Shown here in pieces: positions 52,081 to 64,000 of a stretch of DNA of 64,000 nucleotides. The notes below the pieces were generated by a model. That model made no database searches and was not told where the DNA came from. It saw only the letters and a list, made by a program, of their open reading frames with translations. This DNA comes from Rhizopus sp. PT2906. Taxonomy: Eukaryota > Mucoromycota > Mucoromycetes > Mucorales > Rhizopodaceae. Both the position numbers and the translations under genes were made by a program. How positions within the stretch are numbered: the stretch's first letter is position 1; every line of letters begins with the position of its first letter. Location: contig JAMYHX010000067.1 in the NCBI GenBank assembly GCA_025529335.1, positions 1 through 64,000 of the forward strand, written 5' to 3'.

Positions 52081-55000
52081 AACACCTGCTGATACAATAA
52101 GATCATCTCAGCAAGAAGGAAGTAGGAAACGAAAGATAGATGATTGCCAGCGTGAAGGTTCAGATAGATCAACAATATTACAGGCAACAGTTGTTATGAA
52201 TAAATAAGCAAAAAGAATCCTTGTTTTTATATAATATTCTTATTATTAATGCGCCGATCCAAGCCTTTTTGTTATGTTCAAACATGAGAGTAGCAGCTTT
52301 TCCCTCTGTAACCTATTCCAAAATAAGTTATTCGAGATAGTAGTAGTTCGTAGCATATATATTCTTGAGCACTGCGGACGAATGTTTAGTGACAACGCGC
52401 CGTTCTGGAAATTTTGTATGAGGAGTTACTACTGGAAGCATTCTGTTCAATCATAAGCATACAATGGTATTTAAAGATGTCCATAGCAAGATCTGCAGTT
52501 AATTATACGAATGTGATTTGCATAGGTAATAAAAATAGACGAAATGCTCAGAAAAAGAGAAATGCAACGCTACGTTAAGGGTTACTTATGTGGAAGAAAC
52601 CATACAGATGTACGTATGCATTGTTCTAGCTCTTGTTTGAAGAGATTGGTTTATGATCATCACTATGCTAATGGTCCGTATAAAGAATATCTTGTGGTAA
52701 ACATAGACGATCAGTACACTAATAATAGGTGCTGATGAACTTTATTAAAGCCCAAGAATAGATGTTAAATTATACTTAATAAATAACAGTTTTAGCTCTT
52801 AAAGCTTACTTTAGCTGTACGGAATAAAGGTTATTAGTGGGAGATATGATCAAGTAGCTGAAACAGTGCCTAGTTTCAGTTGTGGTACACGAGTTTTAAT
52901 CAAGTCTCAAATCGGTCGATGCCGTAAATATTGTAAGCAGAGAAGAATTTCAAAGGAAATGGGTGTAATGACAAAGAATTATATGGTCACTATGTATATA
53001 AAGCAGTTTATCATTGTGCTTGAATAGAAATGAGACCCGGACTTCTCAGGAGTCCAATTAATCCTTTATGCTTTTTGTTGGGCATCTTCTCCAGTATCTG
53101 ACTTTAGTTTGATGCTTTAGCCTTTGAGGTTGAAATCTCTTTAAACCTTGCACAGAAAACTGGATTGTAAACCGTCTTAGATGATAGTATTTCACGACCC
53201 TCCGATTTGTGTATTGGAAACTGATTTTAAGGAGTGAGTCTTGTTGTAAGGCTTCATCCAGTTTATAGAACGCAAGTAAGAGATTTTGCGCTATAGACTT
53301 TTATCAAAGAAGCCTTCCTTTTAATCGATGTACAAAAACAACTTTACACTATTAAACCTATGAAACCATCATACCGATAATCCTCACCGTAGTTTACAGC
53401 TGACATTTTATCGAGATAAGGCATACATTTACCTTCTACATTTGGACAAGAAGATGTGATTATGTTGGCACTGAGTGTGTTGAAGTAAATGAAAGCAATG
53501 AATGTGCAACATTATTAGCGCAGTTTACTGACACTAATAAGTTTTAAGTTATCAATCTCGTTATCACCATCTTCTAGAAACTCATCTACCCCTTAAAAAC
53601 ATAAAGACACACCCTGGTACTTGAGTTATCCCAATTCTACACTGCCATTCGATATACACATTCAAATCAGTACAAAAGCTTGAGCTCATTCTACTATTCA
53701 CCTTTAAGCATAAAGCTAACACAATTACGACTTCAATAGTCCTTGAAATATCGAGCGCTTTGTAGTACATTATCATCTTTGCCTCAGTCTAAAAACTATA
53801 TGCAAATTCGAGTGGCTGCAAGCATTTAGTGCACACAAAGAACAAAGATTCTATTTCGTTTGCTTTCCTCTTCATTACTTTACTTGTAACTGTACTGACC
53901 TCATAAATTTTGAACGTGGGTTACTGTGCTATCTCTCACAGCATGACTCATTCGTCTCCTATTCCTTTCGTCACCGCTCCAAGACCAGGCATCGTCACCA
54001 GACCAGGTCAAGTCTCTAAGTAGTATCTTCAATGATTCCCTTTACATGTGCACTCTACAGATTTGGTGCCTAAACTATTTCCATACCTTAAAGCGCCGAT
54101 ACATAAACCGCTTTGTCCAGATTAGTTGAATGATCTGTACTTACAGGACATCGTCTGGATACGATCCACAAGTGAAGAAAGACTGGGGCTAATCAAAGCT
54201 CAGACGCTTCGTATAAACTTTTTTTAGCACTAACAAACGAGATTTAACCATTTAGCTTGGGGCCTATGCACATTCGTGCATTAATCTTTGGTACCTTGCA
54301 GTAGTATACTTTGCATCTTTCTACTTGATTATATCAGTTTCTCACAGTCTTTTTTTTTTTCTTTTTCTTTGGTAAGTATTCCCAAATCGGTAGATCATCA
54401 TCTCTGTGGCCAATCTGTTCATGACGTACACCCCCATCGCACCATTTGTAACTCTTTGTGATTCGTTTATCGTTTACGATCCTTTGTGTAATCTTGTCGT
54501 TTCTTATTTTAACCGTTGCGGAGCAACAAATCCTTAATTAAAATAAGGGGCAAAGGGTGTGAGATTGAGCTCCTTACTGTCAAATAGATAGTTTGCATAT
54601 AAGAAACTGCATAGATTTATACATGCAACACTGACATTTGAAAAACTTTATAGTTTATAGTAATGAAAAATCAAGAAATAAAAAAATATCCACTTCATTT
54701 TTTTGCTCCCCCAAATGTAGACCGAGTTCAGTTACCATGGACACTGTATCACCTAGATACCATTAACAGCATGATGAATGAATTGCCATCGCATAAACAA
54801 AATTTTGTATCCGATTAAAGGTCACCATTTGCTTCTATTTAAAGCCTCATGGTTGTCCAACGCCCAAAAAAGATGTACATTGACCAATAGCATAGTATTA
54901 GTATTGGATCAATGCGGTTAACTTGCACAAAGAAGAAGTCCTACTTTCCCTCTTTAACCCAGTATCCTGTATTGTTTATCCAAATCAGTTCCAATCATCT

Positions 55001-55146
55001 CCTTTTATAACAGATCTGATATCATGCACACACACACACTTCTCCAAAGGAGAATGCTGCATGACTGTATTACAATTGTACAAGATGGAATGAATTAGAA
55101 GAAGAGCAAGTTGAAAAGTAAATGGAGTCTTGAGCGTTCAATTCAA
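52081..55146. other. 3-kb region without a supported gene
   Basis: AT-rich DNA with short frames only (e.g. 52544-52735, 53776-53582), none with motifs, start context or splice-linked continuation. A (CA)n run is at 55028-55040. Confidence 0.4.
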
Positions 55147-55155
55147 TATAAATAG
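55147..55155 (+). promoter_or_regulatory. TATA box of the 55.2-kb secreted-protein gene
   Basis: TATAAATAG 65 bp before the ATG at 55212. The identical nine bases occur 68 bp before the paralogue at 57189. Confidence 0.65.
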
Positions 55156-55211
55156 AGGGCCCACTTTTCAACATTTTCATTCAATATCAACAACAACTCA
55201 ATCTTTTAAAA

Positions 55212-55940
55212 ATGAGATTCCACTTGGCTACTCTCTTCGTCTTCCTTATGGCTATGGTCTTTACCACCTCTCATGCCTCTCCTATCATGGAAAGAGACAC
55301 TGAGCCCTCTTCTCTTGCCAACTTGGTCGAGCGTGACCTTAGCTTCCCTGTTACTCCTGATGACACTTTAGTTGCCAAGATCATGGCTGCTGTCAAGGCT
55401 GATCTTGATGTTAAGGTCTTTGCTGATATCACTGCAAACATTTGTGAAAAGATCAAGGCCGGTTTACAAGTTGATGCTAGCGTTCTCGGTGGTATCATCA
55501 GCATCGATGGCCTCCAAATCAAGGCTATTCAATCTGCTGTTATCAAGAACTTGAAGGTTAACTTGGATGCTATTGTCAAGGCTGATGTTGATGCTAATGT
55601 CTATGTTCCTCTCGAAGTTGACCTCCGCAAGTTGCTCGGTTCTACTCCTCTCACCAAAGATCAACTCCTCAAGATTCTGGTTGATCTTGAAGTCCAAGCT
55701 CAGGCTCTTGTCAAGGTTGAACTTCCCAAGCTCGATGTTGCCTTGAAAGCCAAGATTGAAGAAGAGATTCAAGTAGCTATCAAGAAGGCTTCTGTTAACA
55801 TTCCTCTCATTGCCAAGGTTGATATCAAGGTTACTGTCGATGAAAAGGCTACTGTTGACGTCTGTATCGATATTGCTGTCAAGGCCTGTCTTGCTATTGA
55901 TGTTAATGCTTCTGCTCAAGTCATCCTTAACGGATTGTAA
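55212..55940 (+). CDS. secreted protein, tandem paralogue A
   Basis: An intronless 242-residue ORF. The signal peptide (MRFHLATLFVFLMAMVFTTSHA) is cleaved near residue 22. The mature part is made of regularly alternating hydrophobic and charged stretches rich in Val, Lys, Asp, Ala and Leu (VAKIMAAVKADLDVKVF, VEVQAQALVKVELPKLDVAL), suggesting amphipathic helices. There are three Cys: one near residue 77 and a DVCIDIAVKACLAI pair near the end. Codon use is strongly biased (GCT, GTT/GTC, AAG, CTC/CTT), and the TATA box is clear, both signs of high expression. About 1.25 kb downstream lies a colinear paralogue. I do not recognise the family; a structural or lipid-binding surface role is only a guess. 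Confidence 0.8.
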   Translation: MRFHLATLFVFLMAMVFTTSHASPIMERDTEPSSLANLVERDLSFPVTPDDTLVAKIMAAVKADLDVKVFADITANICEKIKAGLQVDASVLGGIISIDGLQIKAIQSAVIKNLKVNLDAIVKADVDANVYVPLEVDLRKLLGSTPLTKDQLLKILVDLEVQAQALVKVELPKLDVALKAKIEEEIQVAIKKASVNIPLIAKVDIKVTVDEKATVDVCIDIAVKACLAIDVNASAQVILNGL

Positions 55941-57188
55941 GGATTATGGTAGCGAAATCAATCCTATCCTTTCTCTTTCTTTACATGTATCAATATTTGT
56001 AGCTTTAACAAAGTCAAATAAAATATCACTTTTAATAACACACTTTTTCTTTTTCTTTATTTCATGGAAGCTTTTGGATACGGATGATCATTATCAGTCC
56101 ATGATGTCCATTCTTTACTAGGCAACTGAGGGCACGGGGCACAGTAAATCTTGATACGTCTCCCTTTTTTTGTTTTGTTTTGAATAAACTCATTAATCAT
56201 TGTAACTCAAACGTGGACTTGTTGATCAATCTATTTTTAATAGAAAAGAACTTAATTTAACATATTTCAGTCATCTTTGCATATCGTGTTTTTCAGTACA
56301 ATGTCAAAAAAGAGTTTTCTCCCTTATTATTGACTATGTATTACTCTTAATTACTGCAATTGTGATTTTTTTTATAATTTTTATGATCTTGTACTATTAT
56401 TATTTTAAATATGTATGCGATTAACAAAAGAGGGGCAGACCGAGTAAGGAAGTATATATATGTCTGGATTCAATGTCTATTGCTGACCTTCAAATGAATA
56501 TGATTGGGCATATAGAATGTTGCTCAAGCAACTGATCTGTGGTACATATGTGCACTGGATGAATTGTTGCATCAAAGTTGTTACAACATTGACGCCCAAT
56601 GTGAATACGAAAGCTAACTTTTATATTGTATCTGTCATTTATTCATGCTACTTTTGTATACGTTAAACAAGCGATGCTTATCTTTATTTGATAAAAATGG
56701 TTAATAAGCAGTTTTGAAGAGCAGAGTCCAGTCAACACTGTGACACGGAGTAGAAGAACGTTCTTAGATTCCCTCATCTTGTCCCTCCCTCTGTCTTTCT
56801 CAGTGTATGACAACGTGAGCATACCTTGTCCCACTCTCATAATGCAGTGCATCGTGCCTTTATGCAAGTGTAGAATCAAAGCCAGCAACCATTAGCAACA
56901 GTAAAAATAGGACGTGCCACAAAACTGAGAATTCATACTTTATTGTCTGTTTTTGGTACATTGTCTTGCTACTAAATAACCAAATTTATTCATTTATTTT
57001 TTTTACAAGGAGAATCAAAGCTGATGAATTTCACAAAGTAAAGCGTGAAAGAAAACATCCTGCCCCAAGTGACAGTTTTTGTTAACATGCCATTATATAG
57101 CGACAGGGGGAAAAAAACAATATAAATAGTCGGGTACTTTGCAATTCAGAAAATAAACTTATCCCTTTCCTTTCCTTCAAACTTTATC
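55941..57188. other. spacer between the secreted-protein paralogues
   Basis: 1.25 kb of AT-rich DNA with no supported gene. The last 70 bp carry the promoter of the second paralogue. A minus-strand frame at 56888-56643 has no motif. Confidence 0.5.
57121..57129 (+). promoter_or_regulatory. TATA box of the 57.2-kb secreted-protein gene
   Basis: TATAAATAG 68 bp before ATG 57189, the same element and nearly the same spacing as the upstream paralogue. Confidence 0.65.
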
Positions 57189-57893
57189 ATGAAGTTCCAA
57201 TTTGCCACTCTATTGCTCCTTACTATCACTTTTGCTTGTAATGTGTTTGCAAACTCTGTTGCTGCTGCCAGCAGTTTGATGCCTCGCCATTACAAATACC
57301 CTGTCAAGGCTAATGATGCCTTGATTGCCAAGGTGATGGCCTCTGTTGAAGCTCAAGTTTATACCAAGGTATTGGCCAAGGTAACTGCCAACTTTGCTGA
57401 AGAATTCTCTGCTTCTTTGGATATCAAGGCTTCTCTTCTCGGTGGTGCTGTTCAAATCGGTGATCTTCACATCAAGGCTATTCAAAAGGCTGCTGTCAAG
57501 AAGTTGAAGGCTGAATTCGATGCTGAATTGAAGGCTCAAGTCAAGGCTAAGGTTTTCAAGGAAATTGAAGTTCTTCTTCGCAAGAAGTGTGGCCACAAGT
57601 CTCTTACTGAAAAGCAACTCTTGAAGATCCTTATTGATGTTGAAGCCAAACTTAAGCAATCCCTTAAGGTCGAACTCCCCAAGATTGGTGTTAGCTTGAA
57701 GCTCAAGGCTAAGGAACAAATTGAAGTGACTCTTAAGGACCTCAAAGTGGACATTCCTCTCATTGCAAAGATTTCCGTCAACGCCTCTATCAACGAAAAG
57801 GCTGCCATCGATAGCTGTATCTCTGTCGGTGTCAAGGCTTGTGTCAAGTTGAACGCTACTGAATGCGCTAAGCTTATCATCAAGGGCTTATAA
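57189..57893 (+). CDS. secreted protein, tandem paralogue B
   Basis: An intronless 234-residue ORF. The signal peptide is MKFQFATLLLLTITFACNVFA. It is colinear with the protein at 55.2 kb: LIAKVMASVEAQ, SLLGGAVQIGDLHIKAIQ, LTEKQLLKILIDVEAKL, LKVELPKIGVSLKLKAKE, VDIPLIAKISVNASINEKA, DSCISVGVKAC. It is more Lys-rich (basic) than paralogue A, which is Asp-rich, so the pair differs in net charge. Three Cys lie in the last 25 residues (SC..AC..EC) and one near residue 138. Codon use is highly biased as in A. Function unknown; secretion and high expression are inferred. Confidence 0.8.
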   Translation: MKFQFATLLLLTITFACNVFANSVAAASSLMPRHYKYPVKANDALIAKVMASVEAQVYTKVLAKVTANFAEEFSASLDIKASLLGGAVQIGDLHIKAIQKAAVKKLKAEFDAELKAQVKAKVFKEIEVLLRKKCGHKSLTEKQLLKILIDVEAKLKQSLKVELPKIGVSLKLKAKEQIEVTLKDLKVDIPLIAKISVNASINEKAAIDSCISVGVKACVKLNATECAKLIIKGL

Positions 57894-59834
57894 TTTTCAT
57901 TCTAAACTGTACTAGTACTTAATAAATAACACTCTTTAATATATGTATATCTTGTTCTATTGCTCTTTCATATTTCTTTATCTTTATGAATATAAACGCG
58001 TCAATTGATACAATATGCGATCGAGCTATAGCCCAGAGCATAATCCTTTGGTAGTCGTTTACTAAGCTACCTTTCTTTTCTTTACCCTCAAGAAACTCAG
58101 TTAATTATATGCAGTAGCTATGTTACGCGACCTGAAAGAGACTTTATCTCCTCATTTTTTAACCCTGGATCCGGAAAATCGGGAGCACCTCCAGATAAAC
58201 AATCTCCCCTTTTTTCCCTGGTAACTGTTTCTGTTCTGATAGGGGAATGAATTCTTTAATTAGAAAAATTAAAAAAGTTAATTGATCGTATTAGACGCGT
58301 TTAATTTATTTTGTAAAGTAAGCTTCTTATTTTTAGTATTTTTTAATATTGATCCATGGTAACATCAATTTATTTTAGTAGGAAAAAATTGACTTTAGAT
58401 CAAACATCGTCTTGACAGCTCTTTTATGTGTGTTCTAGAAGAGTCCAATGTATAATCAAGCACTTGTTTTGCGCGTCATTCTACATTATTATTCCATGTG
58501 TTTGATATTTAGTAACCATGACGATTCAGTAATTGATCATACTGTCTATAAAGTCAAGGTTAGTTTAAATAGCAGTAATTGATACATCTTCAACACCAGC
58601 TTCTAAATACTTAATTTACTATGCATGTTTATGATTAAACTCTATTTATGGATTTGATAACAAATGTCATGCCATGAAAAGCCTATCAACTAAAAATTAA
58701 TGTGACACAACACATAATGAAGCATATGAAAAATTATTTGTCGATAAATTTCTAATAGTCAGCAAGAATCTTGTTAATTATGGCAGGGACCAATAAGATT
58801 ACAATCGCTTTTTTCCCAAGCATTGACTATTTTTACATAGGCTATGATTTGATCCACTCAAGTAATGATAGTATCAAGAGTATACTTAAAGATAATGCGT
58901 AAAGGGTTCATCTATCAGGATTTAACCTAGACTATATTAAGAAAAAGATCACAACGGTTATTACTGACATATCTTTCTTTAAACTCACAAAGCATTCTTA
59001 CTACTTTAGGCTCTCCTTTTTGTGTTATCATTTCTTCAAGAGGACTATGAAAACTATATTAAAAGGATCTCTCAGAGGCAAATATCTATAAACAGCAATG
59101 AGTTTATTACAAATATGTATAAAAGAATTAGTTCTTTCCTTTACCAAATTATCCTAAACTAAATTTCTATTCTACCTCATAAAGTCGGTATACGCAGCTG
59201 CTTTTATCATAAACATTTATGCGAGATTACAGTCATATACAGGTCCCCCTTCATTGACTGATGCTCTGTTTCTCGAAAATGTTATTATGCCGTCAAGATT
59301 TAAAGTAGCTCCTTACTTTATAAATGTCCTCTCAAGTCATTAAATTAGTCTGATGAAACGATGATAAATCTGATACACTTTGAGGAGATCTACTGATCTC
59401 TTTATTGTTTCGTTTAAATTAATCACCAAAAACCCTTTCAATATCTGAACTTGAAATTAGTAAATGAACCTGGTTAGTGATTTCATAAGCAACTTTCTCT
59501 TTCTCTTTTTCTCTCTCTCTCTCTTTCTTCTTTAATCATTCTTGACAGCTCTCCCTTTTTTGACTTTATGAATGCATTAAAAAAAAAAAAGATGAAAAAG
59601 TGACGTGTGGACATGGATGATCTCATGATACACCCTTTTTTATACATATATAATCTCTTACAATTTAAGGGGGGGTACTAGTAGTACCTTTTTTTGTACC
59701 TTTTTTTTTTCTCTTCTTACGAATACAAATCCTCTTGTTCTATGTGTACATAAAAAGTAAGTCCTTTTTCTTTTGTACGCGATGAATATTTCTAATAGTT
59801 ACAGATATTATATATAAAAAGAAAATAACGATAA
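57894..59834. other. 1.9-kb intergenic region
   Basis: AT-rich; contains a CT-rich tract (59497-59530) and T-rich runs just upstream of the FYVE gene. No supported gene. Confidence 0.5.
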
Positions 59835-61564
59835 ATGAATTCTCTTCACGATGTTGATAGCAAGTTTGGCCTCTATAAAGAAACATATATGGAACCAGCA
59901 TCTCGTGAAAGAAAAAGACAATCTTCTTTTCAAATGGCTGAACAAGCCATGTCTGAAGAAATGGCAAATGAAAGTTTACTAATGAAACACGCTTTGAAAT
60001 CACAACTAAAGAGACGAAGAGAAAGTATTAGCACAACTCGACACCGTCCTGCGTCGATAGAACCCAGGCAGACCAAATCCTCCATCCTACAACGAACAGA
60101 CACAAAAGATGAACACTGGGACCCTCATATCGACGCATTTGATATCCTTCGAGCCAAACTGAATGGTATCACACGGTCTATGCAGGAACTACATGTCCAA
60201 GAGCTATTCTACGATGAACTATCGATCAAACGTAAAAAGGAAAGGATGGCGCCCCATCTTCGAAGACTCAGCCTAGTAGACAGCCATGAGAGCCAGACGA
60301 GTGCAGGTCACAGACGTATACGTTCTCACGGCTACCTGGAAGTATCAGCCAGTGACAGAGAAGAGCAAGAGATTAGCTGGGATAATTTTAATACTTCTTT
60401 TGACGCGAATGACACTACAGACGAAGAAGAAGAGACAAGGACGGTAGCAAGTCCTAATCTGACGGCCTTATTTGTGACAACGAATAATTTGATTCATTCC
60501 AGATTAGATGAGCTTTCTGAAACAGCTTCCGTACAGAGTGAACACGAGGATACATCAGCCCTCGAATGGAGGAAACAATTCTTAAGTTTGGTTACACTGT
60601 GTATACACCAATCTGAGGAACTAGAAAAGCTCTCCGTCGAGGTGCTTCACGCCGAACAACGAGTCAGGGAACTCATGTTTCTAAATCAGTCCATACACGA
60701 ACAATTTTATGAACGAGAGAAGCAGTACGAAGAACGAATACGAGAGTGTCAGGAGGTCGCCAAACAACAGTTGCTCATGATCGACTCGTTAGAGGAACTG
60801 ACAGCTGATATCGACATGAAGATAGAGTCAACTCAGAGACGGCGGGGGATGCATCGAGAAGATGCTCTAAGAAAGCTAGAGGGTATACATGATGATGACG
60901 CATTGGATGCAGAAGGATACCATATAGAAGAAGAAGACGATGAGGAGGTACACCGTTGGGACTTTAGTAAATCGATTGCCGATATACTTCAGTTGGAAGA
61001 AAAGCAAGATATTGTACAAAAGATGAGGTGGGATATAGGCATGTTTGTAGGAGGAGGTGTTGGTACCGGTCACGTCATACATGCATTCGAAGATCACCTA
61101 AACGGAATCGATCTAATGATCGCGGGCAGTGGGACAACAAGTGAACCCGTGTATGAAATAAGCCAAGATGAGCAGGTAAAAATTTAAAGACTGTACGCCG
61201 TGAGTGACGTTTTGACAGCTTCCTTTTTTAGTCAAATGTTATTTCGCCCAACATCCGACACATTAGATTTCATCAGCATCAGTATGTGCTACATATCACG
61301 GATAAGGATAAACAAACTCGATTCACGCTTCTCCCTAAATCCTTATGGGTCCCTGATCAGGAGGCAAGTACCTGCCAATTCCAGTCTTGTTCAGCCCGCT
61401 TTTCACTGTTCGTTAGACGTCATCACTGTAGACGATGTGGACAAGTGATCTGTCAGAGACATAGTTCGAACCGACTACCTTTGTTTTCTTCCAATGGTCA
61501 ATTTGAATGGAGTCGTGTATGTGATGGATGCTTTCAGGATTTAATCATTGTTCAACAGAAATGA
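59835..61564 (+). CDS. FYVE-domain coiled-coil protein
   Basis: Exons 59835-61175 and 61232-61564 (56-nt GT-AG intron, phase 0) encode 557 aa. The N-terminal half is polar, basic and Ser-rich. Residues ~245-345 form a coiled coil (EWRKQFLSLVTLCIHQSEEL.., EREKQYEERIRECQEVAK). The C-terminus is a FYVE finger: WVPDQEASTCQFQSCSARF, then the PI3P-binding RRHHCRRCG, VICQRHSS and RVCDGCF. The sixth zinc ligand is His (CQRH) rather than Cys, a variant I recall from fungal FYVE proteins. FYVE proteins bind phosphatidylinositol 3-phosphate on endosomes or vacuoles; this one is likely a membrane-trafficking adaptor. I cannot match it to a named yeast protein. Confidence 0.85.
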
Positions 61565-61952
61565 AATGCTAGTTTTACTTTAAAAAAAACAAGGTTTAAT
61601 AATGATAATTAAAGGAGAATCCATTTGTAAGAAAAATATACTTTTTTATTTGTTTATGTATAAAAAATGGTGAGGAGAGAGAGAAAGAGAAGGATTATAT
61701 ACATATTAAAACTTGTTTATGCCTACTTGGATTACATAGAATCATGCCCATATTAAATAGAAAAAAGAAAAAAAAAAAAAAAGGATAGCCATATATGAAT
61801 AAATAAAGAACGAAGGTGAATTAATGCTTGTATATATGAAAAGGTTGTCAGTATATATATGAGTGATGCATGTATATGAAGATGTACGTGTGTGTGTATA
61901 AAATTGAAGAGGGGGATGATAATATAAAGGGGTAAGAGAAAGTATGCATAAA

Positions 61953-63708
61953 TCACTTCAATAATTCACCAAGGAATTCCAATCCTTGATTGAATTTTTC
62001 ATTGACGATTTTGTTACTAATTGCAGAGACTTCAATCGTTGCAGGACCCCTTTCGAATTCGTATGCCATGACAAGTGATGGTGGCTGATTTGTACCACAA
62101 AGCTTTATTTCAACATCTTCAAAAGACTATATAAAAAAAGATTAATATCAATGTCGTTCACATGGTATGAATACATTACTTGGACGATGCATAAGTTATT
62201 GATTGCCATATCAACTTCTTCCCAAGACAAAAGTGATCGAATGCCTTTAATAAATGCATCCAAGAACTGATTGACGAGTGCAAAGTTGTAAACATATTTT
62301 CCTTCAGTTAACCACAGTGCTTGTTGAGATTCTTTTGACTCCAAGACAATATTGCCAAAAGAATAGACAGTCGTGGTACATTCCATCGTCTTTCGTTCGC
62401 TTGTTTCAAAGTAGGATGTGTTATTGAATGTGAAATCGGAAATGTCCAAGCTAAGGTCTATTTTAACCTATTTTTTTTTTTAAAAAAAAATGAGTATCAT
62501 GACAGAGCATACTTGAGTGGAAGAGCAAACCTTGGCCATTAAAGCAACTGTATCAGGAGATAAAGTGGCCAAAGGGGGACACTTTTCTTTAGGCAAGCCT
62601 TCTAACGAGATGGTCGAGATAGAGCTTGGAAGACATTGAGGCATATGAGCGAGATTATATGTTAAGCGTCGATAGGGGTCACAAGGAAGAGCATATTCCA
62701 AGTAGAGACAAAAATAGCTTGGCCAAAAGGCGAATTCATTGGTAGAGGGTAAAGGACTGCTGCTCTCTATCATGCTTGTATTTTGCTGATTTGGTAACAT
62801 TAAATTGGCAGTGTCGACCACTGATTGGTTTAGTGTAGGGAAAGTGCCAAGGAAAGGGTCCATACCAGTCATTAAAGGATCAAGGTGCATTAAGTCATTA
62901 AAAATGGGTTGTTGAAACGGATCATAAAGGTCCTTGAGTACAGAGAAGGCATGTCTCTGAGCTGAGTCTCCTTGCATCATGTCAAGCATAAAGTCAGTAG
63001 GTGATGGAGAACAGGAGTTGATGGATGAGTCGTCAGAGGAAAACGATTCGATAGATTTGATTGTCTTCAATTGAGGGTTAACTGATGAAGTGGGTGCACT
63101 GCTGGTGGGATGCATATGGGTCGAAACAGATTGTGCGCAGGACTTATTGCTATTGCTAGATTCTTCAGATACTTCACTTGAATCCGTAAGTAATCGCATG
63201 ACTAGAGAAGAGGTATTAATACCAGGCAAATAGTGCATAGAATGACCTTTACAATGAAAATCGCTTTTGCGTGTATTCTTCAAGACTTGAATATGAGAAG
63301 AGACTTGCTTTCTGGTACGAATCTTTCCAGTCTTTCGATAGATGAAATCAGAAATAAGTTCATTTCTACCACAAGGCTTTCCATTCACAAGTATCTTTCT
63401 TCTTCCTAGTTTTGGAATCGACTCAAGAGCTATGAAAAAAGGAGATGAGGAGGGAAGCAAGGGGGTGTTAACATATGGAGCAAGTAGTGTAATTCCTCTA
63501 TAGTTCTACCTTCAGTAAACGCGTCTTCTACATCAGGAGGCCACACTTGCTCTTCTTTGTCTCTGAAAGTGTTTGCTGAGATAATGACATTTGGGTTATT
63601 TATTAAACCATTATACTGATCTTTTCTGTTGTACTGTCTGGATTTTTTGGCTTGAGGTTGCATAGATGTATCATTATGAAAGAATATTTCTTGAGGACAG
63701 GCTAACAT
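61953..63708 (-). CDS. TEA/ATTS-domain transcription factor (Tec1/AbaA/TEAD type)
   Basis: Exons 63708-63510, 63429-62513, 62467-62180 and 62126-61953; 525 aa; introns 80, 45 and 53 nt. The TEA DNA-binding domain is complete only after splicing of intron 1: VWPPDVEDAFTEALESIPKL, then GRRKILVNGKPCGRNELI and RTRKQVSSHIQVLKNT (helix 3). A Ser-rich linker follows (SSEVSEESSNSN). The C-terminal half (PSYFCLYLEYALPCD..., VKIDLSLDISDFTFNNTS, SSFEDVEIKLCG) resembles the beta-rich YAP-binding-like domain of TEAD/AbaA proteins. In ascomycetes such factors control filamentation or conidiation; in this lineage the target is unknown. Start ATG 63708 is the first in frame; MQPQAKKSRQ is an alternative. Confidence 0.9.
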
Positions 63709-64000
63709 AGTGATATATATGTATTAGAAAGAGAAAAGAGAAAAGAGTAAAAGGAATGAAGATAAAGATGAGGATTTAATAACGTATCGGATAGAAAGAA
63801 AAGAAAAGAAATAAAAAAAAGGGGAGGGGGAAGAGTATTGTCAGTAAAGAGAAAAAAGAGAAATAGAGAAAGAAGCCATGTTGATGAATTTATTAAATAC
63901 ATTGGCAAAGTTCATGGACCTTTTTTTTTTATTTATCATTTTAATTAAAGTATCCGTGTCGTCATATAAATACTGTTATCCTTCTTAAAGATTCTTTCAC
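63709..64000. other. upstream flank of the TEA factor gene
   Basis: On the minus strand this is a pyrimidine-rich leader (long T/C tracts between 63720 and 63870), as is common for 5' UTRs/promoters of regulatory genes. No other feature is seen. Confidence 0.45.

Noticed and set aside
52544..52735. 63-codon + ORF
   Set aside because: Too short, no motif, in gene-poor AT-rich DNA.
55464..55919. 151-codon open frame antisense to secreted paralogue A (and a similar one at 57210-57719)
   Set aside because: Both are shadows created by the strong codon bias of the sense genes (few TTA/CTA/TCA codons). The sense frames have signal peptides and TATA boxes.
59740..60003. 87-codon minus-strand ORF overlapping the FYVE gene start
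   Set aside because: Hydrophobic reading of T-rich leader and antisense of the real first exon.

Overview
The window is nuclear DNA of a filamentous fungus, most probably a member of the Mucorales (Mucoromycota). The evidence is: AT-rich intergenic DNA; compact genes with many introns of about 45-65 nt; fungal proteins such as Mdm35, mitofissin, a Dma-type FHA-RING ligase, a TEA/ATTS factor and a Dnm1-type dynamin; retention of lineage-variable features such as RAB3GAP2 and a U12-type AT-AC intron; and remnants of DIRS-like, Ty3/gypsy, Tc1/mariner and LINE elements. All identifications rest on reading translated sequence and recalled family motifs. No database search was run.

Layout. 1-7.95 kb is a gene cluster: a small secreted propeptide (-), a ZNRD2-like zinc-ribbon protein (+), OMA1 (+), an unrecognised protein (+), CBP20 (-) and MDM35 (-). 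8-23 kb is an accessory, transposon-rich block: a DIRS-like element with tyrosine recombinase, a C2H2 ORFan, tRNA-Lys(UUU), a decayed Tc1/mariner copy with terminal inverted repeats, gypsy remnants including an integrase with an intact DD35E triad, further ORFans, an inverted DIRS RT fragment and a LINE tail. 23.6-42.7 kb is a dense housekeeping block: a GST (+), GPI transamidase subunit GAA1 (+, 12 exons), a methyltransferase (-), a SART3/Prp24-like HAT protein (+), RAB3GAP2 N-terminal-type protein (-), an ADCK1/Mcp2-type kinase (+), mitofissin (+), HEM3 (-) and DNM1 (-). 43-46.4 kb and 48-55 kb are gene-poor and carry decayed ORFan families. Between and beyond them lie a Dma1-like FHA-RING ligase (46.5-48.0 kb, -), two tandem secreted paralogues (55.2 and 57.2 kb, +), a FYVE coiled-coil protein (59.8-61.6 kb, +) and a TEA/ATTS transcription factor (62.0-63.7 kb, -).

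Functional themes. Several genes act in mitochondria: OMA1 (inner-membrane protease), MDM35 (lipid-transfer partner in the intermembrane space), an ADCK1/Mcp2-type kinase, mitofissin (membrane fission from the intermembrane space) and DNM1 (outer-membrane fission). Others act in RNA metabolism (CBP20, SART3/Prp24-like) or membrane traffic and anchoring (GAA1, RAB3GAP2, FYVE).

The most notable observations are splice-level: a textbook U12-type AT-AC intron in GAA1; an 11-nt microexon in HEM3 and a 10-nt microexon in the neighbouring DNM1; a probable GC-AG intron in RAB3GAP2; and repeated A-rich 3' splice sites. At protein level, the SART3/Prp24-like protein has HAT repeats and the LSm-binding-type C-terminal tail but no RRMs. 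The small mitofissin gene is spread over two short exons and is easily missed.
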